Of a DNA stretch of 64,000 nt, positions 48,003 through 60,689 are shown one piece after another. The DNA comes from Psilocybe azurescens (Eukaryota > Basidiomycota > Agaricomycetes > Agaricales > Agrocybaceae). Made by a program: the position numbers and the translations under genes. The notes beneath the pieces are model-generated. The model ran no database searches and was not told the DNA's origin. It was given only the letters and a program-made list of their open reading frames with translations. Position 1 is the first letter of the stretch. Each line of letters opens with the position of its first letter. Location: positions 1-64,000 of the forward strand of contig JAJIRX010000080.1 in assembly GCA_023853785.1 (NCBI GenBank). Direction: 5' to 3'.

Positions 48003-49033
48003 CAGGATCTTTTGGTTTGTTTCTCTCTGAGTCGCTATTGAGCATTTGCTATATTTTCGAATAGATAAATGATGATAACGGATTTCAAGGGATCACAACA
48101 AATCAAAGAAAACTTCTGTCTTACCTATTCGACTCTCAATTCGAGTTGTCCGCTTTTTCCGTGCATGTCCACGCATACCCCGCGTTTTGTCCGCCTCTGT
48201 CGTGCGTTTCCCTGAAGGTGGTAAAAAATAAACATGACATTTGCCATTTCCGCGACTTCTACAGATCATCTTATCAGCAGATCTCTTCTTTGGATTCGTC
48301 CAGTGGAAACAGCATAACGAAATGTCAATGTGTCGCTCTTTTTCTTCGACACATGTTGGCTTTGGTCAACTAAAAGGAGATGAATCAGAAAGTTGGAGAG
48401 CTTTGTGAACATGTGATCTCCAAAGTCTTTCTCGGATCCTTTCAATCGTGTGCGCCACATTAATGGGGCGGTACGCCGCTGCCTCGGGCGGGGGATGGGC
48501 GTTGATTTTTGTGGTGCAAAGAAAATGCACGATTTATACGGAAATTCTGGGCTTCGGAATATCGACTTGCGCTTTATTTGCAACTGCTAAGGCACCAAAC
48601 TTCGTAAAGGATGCAGTTAGTGAGTTGCGTTTGAGGGGCGATAAAATTATAAGTAGACTTGCTTGTTCATACCCTATCGAAGTTAATCGTGGACGGTCAC
48701 AGAGAGTTGCGAAAATGTCGTGGGTCAATCTGATCTCTCAAGCTTAGGATTTATCAGTGGTTATTTTGAGCTCGAAAGAGTCCTGGGTCTCTATATATAA
48801 AGTTTTATTGGATCCAGGCTTCGGCTTTGGTGTATTGTTCACACTCGTTCAGTAGGATTTACAGACTCAGCATTCAGCAAAGCATGGCGAAGGTCCGTCC
48901 TGGACATCAACAACAATGGGGTTGATTAATATCTTCTTCAACTCCATTCAGCTAGGGCGTACATGGCAGGGACTTGGCTTGTCTACGGTGATAGTGGTAA
49001 ATACAAAGCTGAATAAGCTATGGAATTGTAGTC
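48003..49033. other. Intergenic, TATA-like element on plus strand
   Basis: A 'ctatatataaag' element at about 48791-48802 is followed by a leader-like stretch and an ATG near 48883. The ORF it opens is only about 13 codons. No gene is supported. Confidence 0.4.
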
Positions 49034-50899
49034 CTAGCGCAATGCAGAGTGTAAATTCGATTGTAGCTGGGAATGAGGTGATTGACATGATAGGGCTTTA
49101 GGGAACATGTGGGAATTTGAGGACTGTTTTGAAAAATCCGTTGTCGAGTACGCATCGGAGAGCTTACGGCTGTCTCGTATGATGACTGCCTTCATAGTGA
49201 TAGACGTCGAAAGTTGTGAACTGGTAGAAGACCGCTCCATAGGTGCTAGTGAGCCCGACGCACTATGGTTGATATGGCCGATGTCTAATGACATGGGGTC
49301 ACTCCCGACGAATAAACAGGTGGTAAGCTGGGGAGACGAGCCCGACCGTCTTCCTGGACCCGGTGATTGATTAGAGTTATCTGCTAACTTCTGCATGCTG
49401 ATCACCACTCTGCATCCCTGTCAACAGACGCCGGTATGAGACGAGCCGCGGCAGAGAGAAGGTTGGGCTGGGCTGGGCCTCCTGGGAAAGAAAACACTCA
49501 CCACGGACGGGATTAAAGATAGCAACCAACTGCGACCACCATCGTAATATGAAATGCGTAGAAAAGTCAGATAGAAGAGAAGTAGGGTAGTGAGATCGAC
49601 GGCATGAGAAAGAGAGAAAAGAACGGAATCGCACGTACGAGTATCCGATGTAGCCATACATCGTGTTGATGCTCGTCAGGGCTGCCGAGATTACGACCCA
49701 CACCACTGATTTGCAATGGTAAAGGAATGTAGTAATAGTTGACAACCAGGTGACACATGAGTGTATGAAACGAAATAAATAGAGTTGAGTTTCATTTGCG
49801 TAAGAGCATTAGAGCAACAGAGGATGAAGTGAAGGCAAATGAAAGGCAGACGCTCTGCATGTCCAGCCCGTTTAAACCGGCTTCAAAGAAAATAACTCAC
49901 CAATAACAGCTACCAAAATGATATCATCACGGACGAGTCGCGAGACGATAGGGATTGCACCCCATCCATCGCGAAGTCCCGAGAAAAACTTGACAATCGT
50001 CAAACCGAGGACCAAAAGTTGAGGAAGTATGGCCGAGACTCTGAATATAGCATTCGGGTGCATTAAAAGGAGATAGCATCGATTTCAACACCAATCATCG
50101 TGAGTACTGGAGCGAGAAGTAATCGGAAAAAACTGACCCAAAGAGAGCGATGTCGCGAACTGTGATTGGCTTCATGCACATGTTCCCAGTATTGGTGGGC
50201 ATAGTCAGCTGTATAACTCCTGGCATCGACCCTATTTCTGCAACTAGCAGTGTGATCATTGCAACAGCAATCCGTCGATCCTGGCTGTAGAGTGCGTATA
50301 CTGTCCATTGGAAAGATATCAGATCGGGAACAACCAGTGTTGGACAATGAACCGCGGACAATTACTGACCTCTAAGCATAAGAATCGCCTGGATGCAAGC
50401 CATCAAGATCCCTCCACATACAACTTGGGTTGCATAAATCATACGGCATTCTTCGATCGAGAACTGGCTGTCGATTACGGTGAGGCATATGCTCACCAGA
50501 CGTCTAGTAGAGGAAGATGCAGATGTGAAAACATTGGTCAGTTTTGAGCTATATAAAGTACAGTTGGGAATTTACTGACGCCTGGGCCAAAAGTCCAAAG
50601 TACCTCGTAAGCAGAAAAACCCACTTTGTAGGTGACCTTTGACTTTGTCTAGATTGACTTGTGCGTCCGGAAAGTTAGGAAAAGAACGAATAAATGACGT
50701 ACGGCCAAATATAATGCACCTCGTCTGGAAATGTTATAATAATGTCCCAAATCAGCAAAGCAAGCGCCCCGACTGCGACAATCCGGTAAACCGAAAGGCT
50801 ATAAGAAAGTAAGGACTGGTTCTTACCTCCATTATATCTTAACTGTTGTATCTCCCATGTAATCCAGACCATGTCGCCTGGTAGAGGTTGCGGCGTCAT
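49034..50899 (-). CDS. Multi-pass membrane protein, DUF6533-like
   Basis: Several exons on the minus strand, from the ATG at 50899 (MTPQPLPGDMVWITWEIQQL). Characteristic pieces are LSVYRIVAVGALALLIWDII with TFPDEVHYIW (about 50800-50700), KVGFSAYEVLWTFGPG (about 50620), VVCGGILMACIQAILMLR, VYALYSQDRRIAVAMITLL (about 50300), ILPQLLVLGLTIVKFF (about 50030) and a helix VVWVVISAALTSINTMYG (about 49700). The EVxYIW motif after helix 2 and the VYALYxxxRR motif recall the agaricomycete DUF6533 family, whose function is unknown. The last exon (about 49410-49034) would be a Ser-rich cytoplasmic tail. Exon limits in the 3' half are uncertain. Confidence 0.65.
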
Positions 50900-53209
50900 G
50901 TCGTTTGTACCGACTTCTGATGGGCGCAGGATTCAAATACACAGAAGCAATCTTCAACTGTATATCAACACATGGAAGTCGTTAGTGAAGAGTGGAGAAT
51001 AAGAAGGAAAAGGTCGTCAGGATAAAGGAGCTCCCAATATCTGTCGGTTCCGGCTGCAAGGATCGCATAGAGCATACATTAGCCGTGGAGCTGAAGCGGG
51101 TAGCCTCCCATGTCTTGCTAAATTGGAACGCAAGGCTCTAAGAGTAGAAGCAATTTCCGTCATTTTCCCGTACCTCAACAAAAAAAACTGGAAGTGATTG
51201 TCGAGGTTTTGTCCGCATCGGCTTGAAAGGTCGCACAAGCACCCATCCTGAAAGGCCGTGAGCGCGTCATGCGACAGTGAACGGGGCCCGTGGCGTGAAC
51301 TGTGGGATACTGAGAAACCCCAAGGCCACGGTGGGATACGTGCCGTTTTTAATTAGCAATACGATCCTATTTGTACCAAGACGTGTTTTGTGACTAGATA
51401 AAGAGAGAAAACTCTCAAAGATATTGGTATTCAGGAAATCCTCTGCATCCGATGGAATTGAAAAGGTCCCAAGAAGTGGGACTCACCCAGTCCATTGGAA
51501 TCAGTCCGGTGATGCAATATTCTGAAATCATCCGAACCTGTGTATATTTTTCCATTGACTTCCACGCCGCCAATCATTAGTTCGAATAAGTCTACAGTGC
51601 AGCACACACTGTTGGTGCAGCTGGGAGATTGACGAGCATAAATAGCGTATGAATTTAGTGTCCCATTTTAGGGCAAGGTAGTCGTAAGTTACGGATTGCG
51701 GCTCCGAGTTGTGCACTGAGTTTTTTGTAACACCGCAAAGACCCGATGGATGACTAGGCGAACACGTTTTTAGTCAATTTGTTGCCAAGATTACCTGGCG
51801 GCTTGTGGTCTTGTCCTCATCCTTTTCTTTCTTTTCCCACAGTCAGTGCGTCATCTGCACAACATCTATATCGCCTTTGGTATGTGCTCGGATGGAAGCT
51901 CCTAAGCACAGCATGTTCTCTCTTGCAAATTTATGATACGGAGATATTCTAATAGGGCATTTTGAGAACTGGTCAGTTGGCACATAACACTTAGGAGGAC
52001 CTTGCTCATTTCTGGCAACCCAACCTCGGCATTAGACGTGCTCTCCGAGCTTGAATGCCAGGTGTCTCCTATATTTTCTGTCCTTCGATCGCGATCGACC
52101 AACCCACTTAATATTAATCCGACCCTAAGAATTTCCGTCATCGCAACTTAAAGTCACGCATGAACCTGTCAACTGTTTTGCGACTTTCGCTGGACTTTCT
52201 CGTTTCTTGCACGTGCAGTTTACTTACTCGCTTTATAACGAGCTCACTCTCGGTGTCCTTGTCAACCATCTACTTAAAAATAACTGCGTAGAAGACATAT
52301 TCGACATCGTTTGACAATCTAAAAATGGCTTCAACAAGGTCAGGACAGCATACACAAGCTCCGGCTATCACTTTGCTACGTAGTCGGACAGATATTGGTG
52401 GATGCCTCGAGGTTGTAAATTGTGCAAACTGTTGCTTCATGGTGCAAAGCGGATCGACCAGACATCTAGAACGCCAGGAAATTGCCTAGAAAAATTGTCT
52501 CCGTATGTCTTCTTCAGAAAAATCGCAAGGAATACCCAGAGCCTCGAGGCCGTCACGTAACACAGGAAGGGGGTATTGATTGCCTTCACAATTCGAAAAC
52601 TGCTTTCTTAACACTCCGCAATTTGCGCAGATGGGGTATAGATCACTTCAAGGAAAGATTGGCCGCAATGCCTATTCATATCCTTGTACATACCTCGGTA
52701 AACCTGACCTACGGATCGCTTGTGGTCACTTACGCATCCGCGTGCCTCGTCTTTTCTTCTCTTCTCGACTGCTGTTTCTCCGATGGCATTGTGGTCAATC
52801 GTAAGTGGGAAGTAGAGCATGATTTTGCATTTTTCCAAGCAGCTACCATGATCACTTGACCCCTGAGACGCTAATGGACCTTCGTCCATCGACCTCGATT
52901 CTGTCCTCCAGCTTTAAATTTGGCTTGGAGCGCGCGACGGAATCGTGGGACAATGATTGCAGCGGCTTATCTGACAGAAGCCATCTGGCTTCATCTCCTC
53001 GCATAGATCTCGCATGTCATAGATTCTCGGTCGGATGTTCCTCTATAGCACGCAGTCCGGTTCAATCGTGTGTTTCCAACTTTATGATTTGTTCAAAATG
53101 GCCGCGCTTTTGATATCCTCCCTCTCCATATAAGACGACTTGTCTGCTCTGGCATTCGTACCATCTAGTTCCTGTCTTCTTACACGTCGTACAGATTTAC
53201 ATTTCCACT
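50900..53209. other. Long intergenic region, fragments only
   Basis: About 2.3 kb with no convincing gene. A plus-strand ATG near 52325 opens a 54-codon ORF (MASTRSGQHTQAPAI) that then hits a stop. Further short ORFs at 52482-52859 and a minus ORF at 51902-52141 have no recognised domains. It could contain a decayed gene. The last 100 bp should hold the promoter of the monooxygenase. Confidence 0.35.
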
Positions 53210-55116
53210 ATGTCATCGAGAATAAAGTTTAGGGTTGCGATATGGTCAGTCTTTTCAATAATCATGTTCCTGGGATGATAATTAATATGTCGTCTACAGT
53301 GGAGCAGGTATTGGTGGACTGACTACTGCAGGTATTGGTCAATATATTTAATATTTTACTGCATCTCTGAGTGCATGTATTATTTTTGCAGTCGCATTAT
53401 CTCGATATCCAGACATAGAAGTTCAAATATATGAAGCTGCTGAGAAACTCGCTGAAATAGGCGCTGGTATTGGACTTTGGGGACGTACGTGCCACGACCA
53501 CAGGGGGTTGAATACCGAAGCTTATCTTCACTTTACAGGGTCTTGGGAGATTATCAGGAAACTTGGTCTTGAGGAGGATTTACTCTCTTTCACTGACACG
53601 AAACCCTCACAGGATCCAGGTAGTGTAAAAAATGACATGTCGTTTTTTAGAACTAATCTATCCACACAAGCACCCTCTTTCAGATATCGGAAGAGCGACG
53701 GGCCAGAAGGTCTCGAATTTTATACACTTCTCACTAAAGGTAGTACATTTATTGTTGCAATCTTAATTTGGCATATCTTTCCTAACATGGCCACTGCAAG
53801 GAAAACTTATGACTTTCCACCGACCCGATTTTCAGAATGTACTTTTGCGAAAAATACCACCAACTTATCGCATCCATTGCAGCAAACGCCTCCGGTCATA
53901 CACTCAGCGGCAAGGGGGCCTATCAATCTTCTTTTTGAAGACGGAACACGGGCCTCTTGCGACGTACTCCTGGGTGCTGACGGACTAAAATCCGCGGTAA
54001 GGAGGTCACTGTTAGGGGAGAAGGCCCAGTGGGCCCAATCACAAAATAGATGGTCCGAGGCCGCCGATATAACGGCTCTGATTGAGCCTGCCTGGAGCGG
54101 TACAAATGCGTATCGCGCACTCATCCCTGCTGATCGATTGAGGTCGAGGAAGCCTGACCATCGAGTCTTCACCCAGCCCACACAGGTACATTTCTGTGAT
54201 CTCTATCACGTTTCGCGGCGTGTTGACATTTGGGCATTGTATGACAGTATTTGGGAAGGAACGGAGTAAGCATGGCCATACCCCTCAATTCGATGGTGAC
54301 TGACACTATGATTAGTACATAATAGCGTACCCCATATCTCATGGAAAGATGATAAATTTTGTCGCATTTAAGTCGCAACATGACATGGAGGGCACGAAGT
54401 TCAATGGACCCTGGGTTTGCGTTACCGACAAGGCAGAGTTCTCCTCTTGGTTCAGAGATTGGGAGCCGGAGGTTCAGGCGCTAGTGGATGTGAGTGCACG
54501 AAAATACCTCGCTCTCGCTTATACTTATGTAAATCAAAACTCTCCCAAGTGCGTCGACAAACCCCTACGCTGGGCTATACACACCGTAAAGCCTCTTGGT
54601 TCATACGTATCTGGAAACGCGGCAATTCTTGGCGATGCTGTAAGGAATCATTAGAACTTTCACGGTGGAGTGATCGTGTTGCTAATGAAAAATTGTCGAC
54701 TAGGCTCACGCCATGACTCCCCATCAAGGGTCTGGTGCAGGGCAAGCTATTGAGGTTCGTGTTCTATTTTTAGTCTCGGGAGTCAGGTACTGAAAATCAT
54801 CCTACAGGACGCGTTTGTGATTGCGACACTCTTAGGTCACCCACTCACGACCCGAGAGACTCTATCAAGGGCTCTCGGAATATATGATCACATTCGCAGG
54901 CCGTTTTCACATACAGTGCATCAAAGATCAAGGCTCAATGGCCAATACTTCACCCTGAATACGCCAGAAATCGACTTCGAATTGGTTCCCGATCATGAAA
55001 TGCTATCTAAACTCAGGATTCTTGGACACGTTTTTACGAAAAATTGGGAGTGGGCATGGACTACATCTTTGGGTGGCTCTGTGCAAGAGGCTATACGCCT
55101 GTTGGAATCTTCATGA
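53210..55116 (+). CDS. FAD-dependent monooxygenase (salicylate hydroxylase-like)
   Basis: A multi-exon group A flavoprotein hydroxylase. Exon 1 (53210-53244) and exon 2 join to give VAICGAGIGGLTTAVALSRY, the Rossmann GxGxxG for FAD, then VQIYEAAEKLAEIGAGIGLW. The DG motif is VLLGADGLKSAVRRSL (about 53970-54010). The GD motif is AAILGDAAHAMTPHQGSGAG (54621-54745, split by an intron), followed by QAIEDAFVIATLLGHP. The C-terminus is helical. Enzymes of this kind use NAD(P)H and O2 to hydroxylate aromatic acids or secondary-metabolite intermediates; the substrate is not inferable. Short introns interrupt it throughout (for example after GIGLWG and at about 54187-54316). No cluster partners are seen nearby. 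Confidence 0.85.
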
Positions 55117-56522
55117 TAATTGAATGCTAGCCACTGCTTCTAGTTTTCTGACCTGGAGGCATACCGTTTCTGACCGTATGCATGTCTAGTAGAAGTTCGT
55201 AGTTACCTGGTTATATTATGATTTATGTAGTACATATAAGTGTAGACTTTCTCCTCGCATTAAAAATGTATACCCTTCCGAGCATTCACTACATAGTACG
55301 GCTTTATTGCGTAAAGCCGCAGAATCATAACGGACCAACTTAGTGAAATGTCTCCGATTGGGCCAGTAAAAGGCACTGCATAGCCGCATCACAGGCGTCG
55401 GAGCTGGTTTACGGAAGGTTGCTGCATTTATTTGTACGTTCCGATTCCTCAGGCTTTCGTCATGATCACCATTACTGATCGAGACCTCACAATCTTTGTT
55501 TGGTTTGTGGTAAAGAATTTCAGTCAAGCTAGTCTCCTTCCTTCAATTGCTTTCTACCAATAATAGTTATAATAATTAGACGCTCGCAGTCTCACATGAC
55601 CCTTAATCAATCGCTGGCACTTCCTAAGGAAAAAAAGCAGAATCGTGAATTCTCAGTGATAATGCAAGATAAAACTTGTAGGATTACATCATACGACACG
55701 AAAGAGCGTTATATGGCTTGATTAATTTCAAGCTCCCTGTGACACCTTGATTCTTTATCTGCGGCACATAAACGGTAATGTAACTGGAAGGCATAAATGT
55801 CGTCGCATCGCTTTGCGATTTCAACGGAAGCGTTATTACCGTAAAGACTATCACCACACTATCAAGCACTCTATAGTTACAGTTACTCCTTGGAGTAGAC
55901 AGGAGCCGCCAACTAAGAAGTGCCGATCCACTCTCCCTTACTACAGTCGTGGACAATCAAACTTGACTAATTGATGATCTCGGCAGCCAAGCAATCTTTC
56001 GGAAACCTGATTTCAGATTCTCGTTCAACTTGTCGAAATAGGTCAAAAACACACCTCCGAAGTTTTTCCCACAAGCCGTTTAGATCGGCCAAATTTTTGA
56101 CCAAAATCAATGACATTTTATGTACCTAAGTTGGGTTGATACATCCTTCATCGTTATCTAATTGCTCATTACACATAGGGCAGCTACATTGTAGCGAGTG
56201 ACATGGGCCGTAGAACGCACACAATGTATACGTGTGACACGGGGCCATAGAATTCTATGGAAACCACGTACATTTTAGTGTGGTGGGAATTACTTACAAA
56301 TGAATGACTCAGAGCCGACTGATACTTTACTTCACCTGTGGCTGTTCAAATTGTGAGGTCGGCTACGAAAATATCGGCCACATGCCGACCTAGATGAAAT
56401 AAATTATTGTATTACTTCAGCTACAGAATTGGGGGCTTCAGTTACGTATGTGGAGGCCAGCGAGTATCTTCTAAGCGTTGAGGCTGCAACTCAGTCCCGA
56501 CATTTCTCGGCCAGCATTCAGA
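55117..56522. other. Intergenic; start of TCGGNNCCGA-type motif DNA
   Basis: No gene is seen. From about 56.34 kb, fragments such as 'gaggtcggctac', 'atatcggccacatgccgacc' appear, marking the transition to the motif-rich region. I could not identify a terminal inverted repeat or target duplication by eye. Confidence 0.45.
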
Positions 56523-57617
56523 TTAACTATCATCCGATAGTGCCATTAACTCTTTATCAAACTTCCCAATTGCATCGATAGTTCGATCATTGAAATTCTT
56601 GAAGGCTTTTTGAGCTCCGTCACTTGCTCTAAGCTTCTCCCATTCTGCCATGTAAAGCCGATGGCTAGCGTCTTTGTAGGATATACCAAGGGTTTCACGA
56701 AGATAATTGACCTCAGTATGTATTTGTAGTAGCTCACGCTCGGTCAAATGCTATTATCCATAAATTAAATAGTGTTCAACATAAATAAAGTCATGCTTAC
56801 AGGATCGGCAGGGACCAAAACTGTGTCACCGAGAATAACAAAATCCCGTCCAGTACTGTTTCCTGACTGAGGATTGAGTGAGTTTGGATTCTAAAGCGAG
56901 ACAATGAAAACGAATGATAAATGGTATGTAGGCAGCACAGAAGGGCGGCAGATTAAATCGGCCCCGATAACTGCAGCCGCCACACGATACCGAGTCAAAT
57001 CAGCCTCAAATTATGTAGGTCAATATATAGCTATCACATCATATTGATCTCTACAAGCTTTCAGAGACCTGATATTCAAACATAAAAAGAGCAGGAACAG
57101 ATATCTGGGAAATCGGGGCCGATATGTTTACACGGCCACCGACTTCGGAGATAAATCGGGCCCGAAGCTGTGTGGCAGCGTCAGCGGGGCCGACGATATG
57201 TCGGCACCGATGCAATCAGCTAGTCAGCCGTTCACAGCTGGAAGAATAGTTATGAGTGCAACGAAAGGTATTTACCCCACCAGGTTGAGTCTCCAGCCGT
57301 AGATGATCTTGTTGGTGCGCATTAATGAATTCTTTTCTGGTGGCAGAAACCAGGAATTCGGGTACGTAAATCTTCTCATTATCGGGCCCGATCAACTGCA
57401 TGAACCCTGCAGGAATGCTGCCATACTCCTGAGAAGAAACAGCGTCCGGAGTAGCGATTGGCTCGGCATCAATGTGTAAAGTTGGCTGAATATCTGGTCG
57501 GTGCCGATCATTAAATACCGACGATGTATGATGGTCGATGCGAGATGACGGCGTACCTACGGATCTGAACATATCATGAGAGTCTGTCTGAATGTCATGT
57601 ACATGGCTTTCTTGCAT
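56523..57617 (-). CDS. Agaricomycete ORF A next to KDZ transposase
   Basis: Three pieces on the minus strand look like exons of one gene. The first is 57617 to about 57280 (MQESHVHDIQ...; FMQLIGPDNEKIYVPEFLVS; KEFINAHQQDHLRLETQPGG). The second is about 56890-56810 (NSTGRDFVILGDTVLVPADP). The last is about 56752-56523 (HLTERELLQIHTEVNYLRET, SYKDASHRLYMAEWEKL, ending MALSDDS). The last part is helical, Glu/Lys-rich. I recall similar ORFs as repetitive in agaricomycete genomes, but know no function. The gene is divergent from ORF B, 214 bp away. Exon limits are approximate. Confidence 0.5.
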
Positions 57618-57831
57618 CGTTGATAGTGATATAATATGTTGGAGGAGATCAGAATAGAGATTGCAACTGGATTAGGGAGTTATTTGTCACTGTTTATATC
57701 ACATGACTGTTGATTTTGCCAGCACCTTACATTCTGGCAGCTTTACCGTCTGCTACAATCTTCATCTGCCGACTCGGCGCCCGAGAAACAATACACACTC
57801 AAAAATTTCAACTACATTCGAGTTCATCATT

Positions 57832-60450
57832 ATGTCTAATACTATCCATATTCCGTCTGCAACCGACCTCATCAAAGCCCTTCGTGATGTCGATGATAGT
57901 ATCCGCCGTGGATTGGCCGATGGCAAAGTTGCGAGTGTAATAAAGGAGAAGAAACATGAATTGGTGAGAAATCATACGCTGTTACAAGTAAAATTCACTG
58001 AAGCGACCACTCAGCGAGCGATATTTGAACTTAATTGTAAAACCGGTCCCGAAGTGGGCGCGATTTGCAGGAAGTCTTCGACCAGCCGATATTTTTCTGG
58101 AGCTTTTTGAAAGTGTGGAAAGAGGTAAAGCAAGCTGGACGCACTCCCGAATTTCTGAGACAGCACATACAAAACATGGAGGCTTTTGACAAGATGGTAA
58201 CGGGGCCGATGAGCTGCATAGCCACTGCAGTAGCAACGCCGGGCACGATATCGCAACCGGCCACACACTCAGTCGTTCAAGACGTGCCTTTGAGAGCTGG
58301 TAACACATCAAACAGCGACGCAATGCGTAGAATACCATCAGCCCAGGATCCACAACAACCAATGGATGAGCAGATTACCAGACGCGTCCGTCGTCGGCCG
58401 TCACGGGTTCGAACTGAATCGCCCGAATACGAAGTGAGCATCGCGCATGATGCTCAACGCCCACAAATTGAGGCCACCACGCGAACTATATGGATGGCCG
58501 AAAGGATTGTTGCCGAAGAAGAGGATGCCACGGACGCCCGAACACCAGCGCCGAAGAGCATCGGGCCGCGTAGTCGGGACCGATCGGGCGCCCGTCGTCG
58601 ACAACGCAACTCAAGTTCAGAATACAGCGAGCATCGTGAAGCACCACGCGAAGATTCTTCCGAAATAGACGAGCTTGTTGAAATCCAACCAAAGCCGCTT
58701 ACAGGGCAAGCTGAACCCGATACCGTGCGATCGGTGCCGACGAGCAAACGCCGACTGCTACGATCGGGTTCAAGGACGTGGAGCATGTTTTCGGTGCAAT
58801 CGACAAAAGGTGAAATGTAGTCTCGGAATTAGAGCAATTAGCCACCGCGAATAGACGAAAGTCGTCGACATCGAGGGAAGCTGAAATCTCGGCGCATCAT
58901 TGAAGTATCGGATGAACCATCGGCTGAGGAGGAAGAGTACGATGAAGAAGACGAAGATGTGCAGATGGATATTTTGGAAATCCCTGCTACTGCAGTCGTG
59001 GCAGAATCATCGAGGTCAAGCGCGGACACGGGCAGGGACGTCGGCTCGGCATATTCGGGAGGTATCGGCACCGTCTGACGAACATTATACGGGCCGCTTT
59101 TCAGCTATTGAAAAGGGGAAAAATCGTGGTACGTGTCCTGTTTATCTTTTGATTTTTCATATTTTACAATAACCAATAGACCTGCCCGAAGCCACCGACA
59201 ATGAAGAGCTGGCGGCTCGTGTGGACATATTGTCGACAAAGTTAGACTCGGTCACTGCAGATGCCGCCTCAGCGTTATCAATGGCATACGATTGCAATCT
59301 AGCTTGTGTCGAGTTGGAGAAGTCGGCAGCGCACAGACCGAATGCCGGTCTCGGTCACCGTGTCACTCAGCTGGAGGGCAAAATGAACGACATTTTGGGG
59401 AAATTGGATATGTTTGAAACACAATTTTCAGACATTTCCACTATTCTCCGCAAGTTAAGTGCAAATGGTATGCTCATTCTGAATCAAGGTGCATCGGGGC
59501 CGATCCAGTCGGTAGAGGACGACCTCATCGGCAACGATATGGAAGTGGAAAAGGACGTAGAATTGGTATCCGATGGTCCATGTGAAGCAAAGAATGTCGA
59601 TGCCAATTCCATCACGCAGACGGTGGAATTAAGTGCCAACATCGGGAGCGTAGCAGGCGGTGAATCGGTACCGACAATAGTGCCGATAGTTGAACCCAGC
59701 GCCCGACAAGACGATTCGGATTCCGGCCCCTATGTTCCGATATCACCGCCGATGGTAGAACAGCGCGGGAGGATGATTCCGTTTCCGGCCCCGATCCCTC
59801 AAACTTCGATGATACGGCGTTAACGACGCACAGGAAGAACAACGAGAACTTATCTCGTCGGTTCGTAAAGATTTTCCTTCCGTGCAATTGATTCCGCCAA
59901 CACCCAATAACTTCGCAGGAGCAGGCCACATACAGTGCCCACATTATTGTAGCCGGTACTCATCAAGCTGCTTCAACGGTGCCAGGAAACGCCACTTCAG
60001 CTGAGTTGGCTTCATATACCACACACACTTCTCCCACCTTGCAAGCACTCGAAAGTCTGCTGAACTTGGTTGAAACATCAACGCATTTGGGACCGATTAC
60101 TTTCGGTCCCGATGATGTCAATGTCGGGTCCGAGGTCGGTAATGGCGTTGAATTGTCGGTTGCCGGCGGCTCCGAGTCGGTCGATATCGGTAGAGAGTCG
60201 GCAGATATCGGTCCCGAACCAACTTTGTCGGCTGCGCCTCCCCTTACTCTTGTTGCAACGCAGTCTCTTCTTACTCCGCCTCTACTATCACAGAATGATA
60301 CAAATGACTGTCGCCCGTTCACCACGTCTCGCATCACCCCGCCCTTCGCCAATGGTGTCCCGTAGTCCAACACCTGGACGACCAGGGAAGCGTCCACGTA
60401 CTGACATTTCGCCTGCTACAGAGAAAAGCAAAAGACCTCGTCAGGGATAG
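57832..60450 (+). pseudogene. Agaricomycete ORF B, hydrophilic, frame-broken
   Basis: It starts MSNTIHIPSATDLIKALRDV (57832). Exon 1 ends at 57987 and joins at 58071 to EVFDQPIFFWSFLKVWKEVK. A long Arg/Ser/Glu-rich region follows (RRVRRRPSRVRTESPEYE; EEEYDEEDEDVQMDILEIP). After an intron and a one-base frame break near 59060-59075 comes a coiled-coil segment (59170-59470: DNEELAARVDILSTKLDSV; LEGKMNDILGKLDMFETQF). The C-terminal part (59480-60450) is Gly/Ser/Val-rich and broken again at about 59820 and 59930-59980, ending SRSPTPGRPGKRPRTD. The residues IGP, SGP and FGP recur where the DNA motif TCGGNNCCGA falls. No known domain; probably decayed. Confidence 0.5.
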
Positions 60451-60689
60451 TTCCAGATCTCAGTACATATCATTGTTGGGTCAGATGTAGATTTTTTGTA
60501 ATGCCTTTCACTGCTCTTATGTTCAATAAATTTGATTCTATTTTGTTCATGATAATATAAGGAAGTGCAGTTTATCTGTGCCTTGTACTGCGTCTAACTG
60601 GTATCCCAGCCGTTAATGTGGCTGATGTTGATCCTACATCGCCGGCCGCTTTCTTTGTTTTCCTTTCTTTTTATGTGATGTAATAGGAA

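Noticed and set aside
48880..48925. Possible small pheromone-type gene behind a TATA element
   Set aside because: The ORF is about 13 codons and has no CaaX motif.
52325..52860. Possible gene beginning MASTRSGQHTQ
   Set aside because: Stops after 54 codons, no domain, and no consistent splice solution found.
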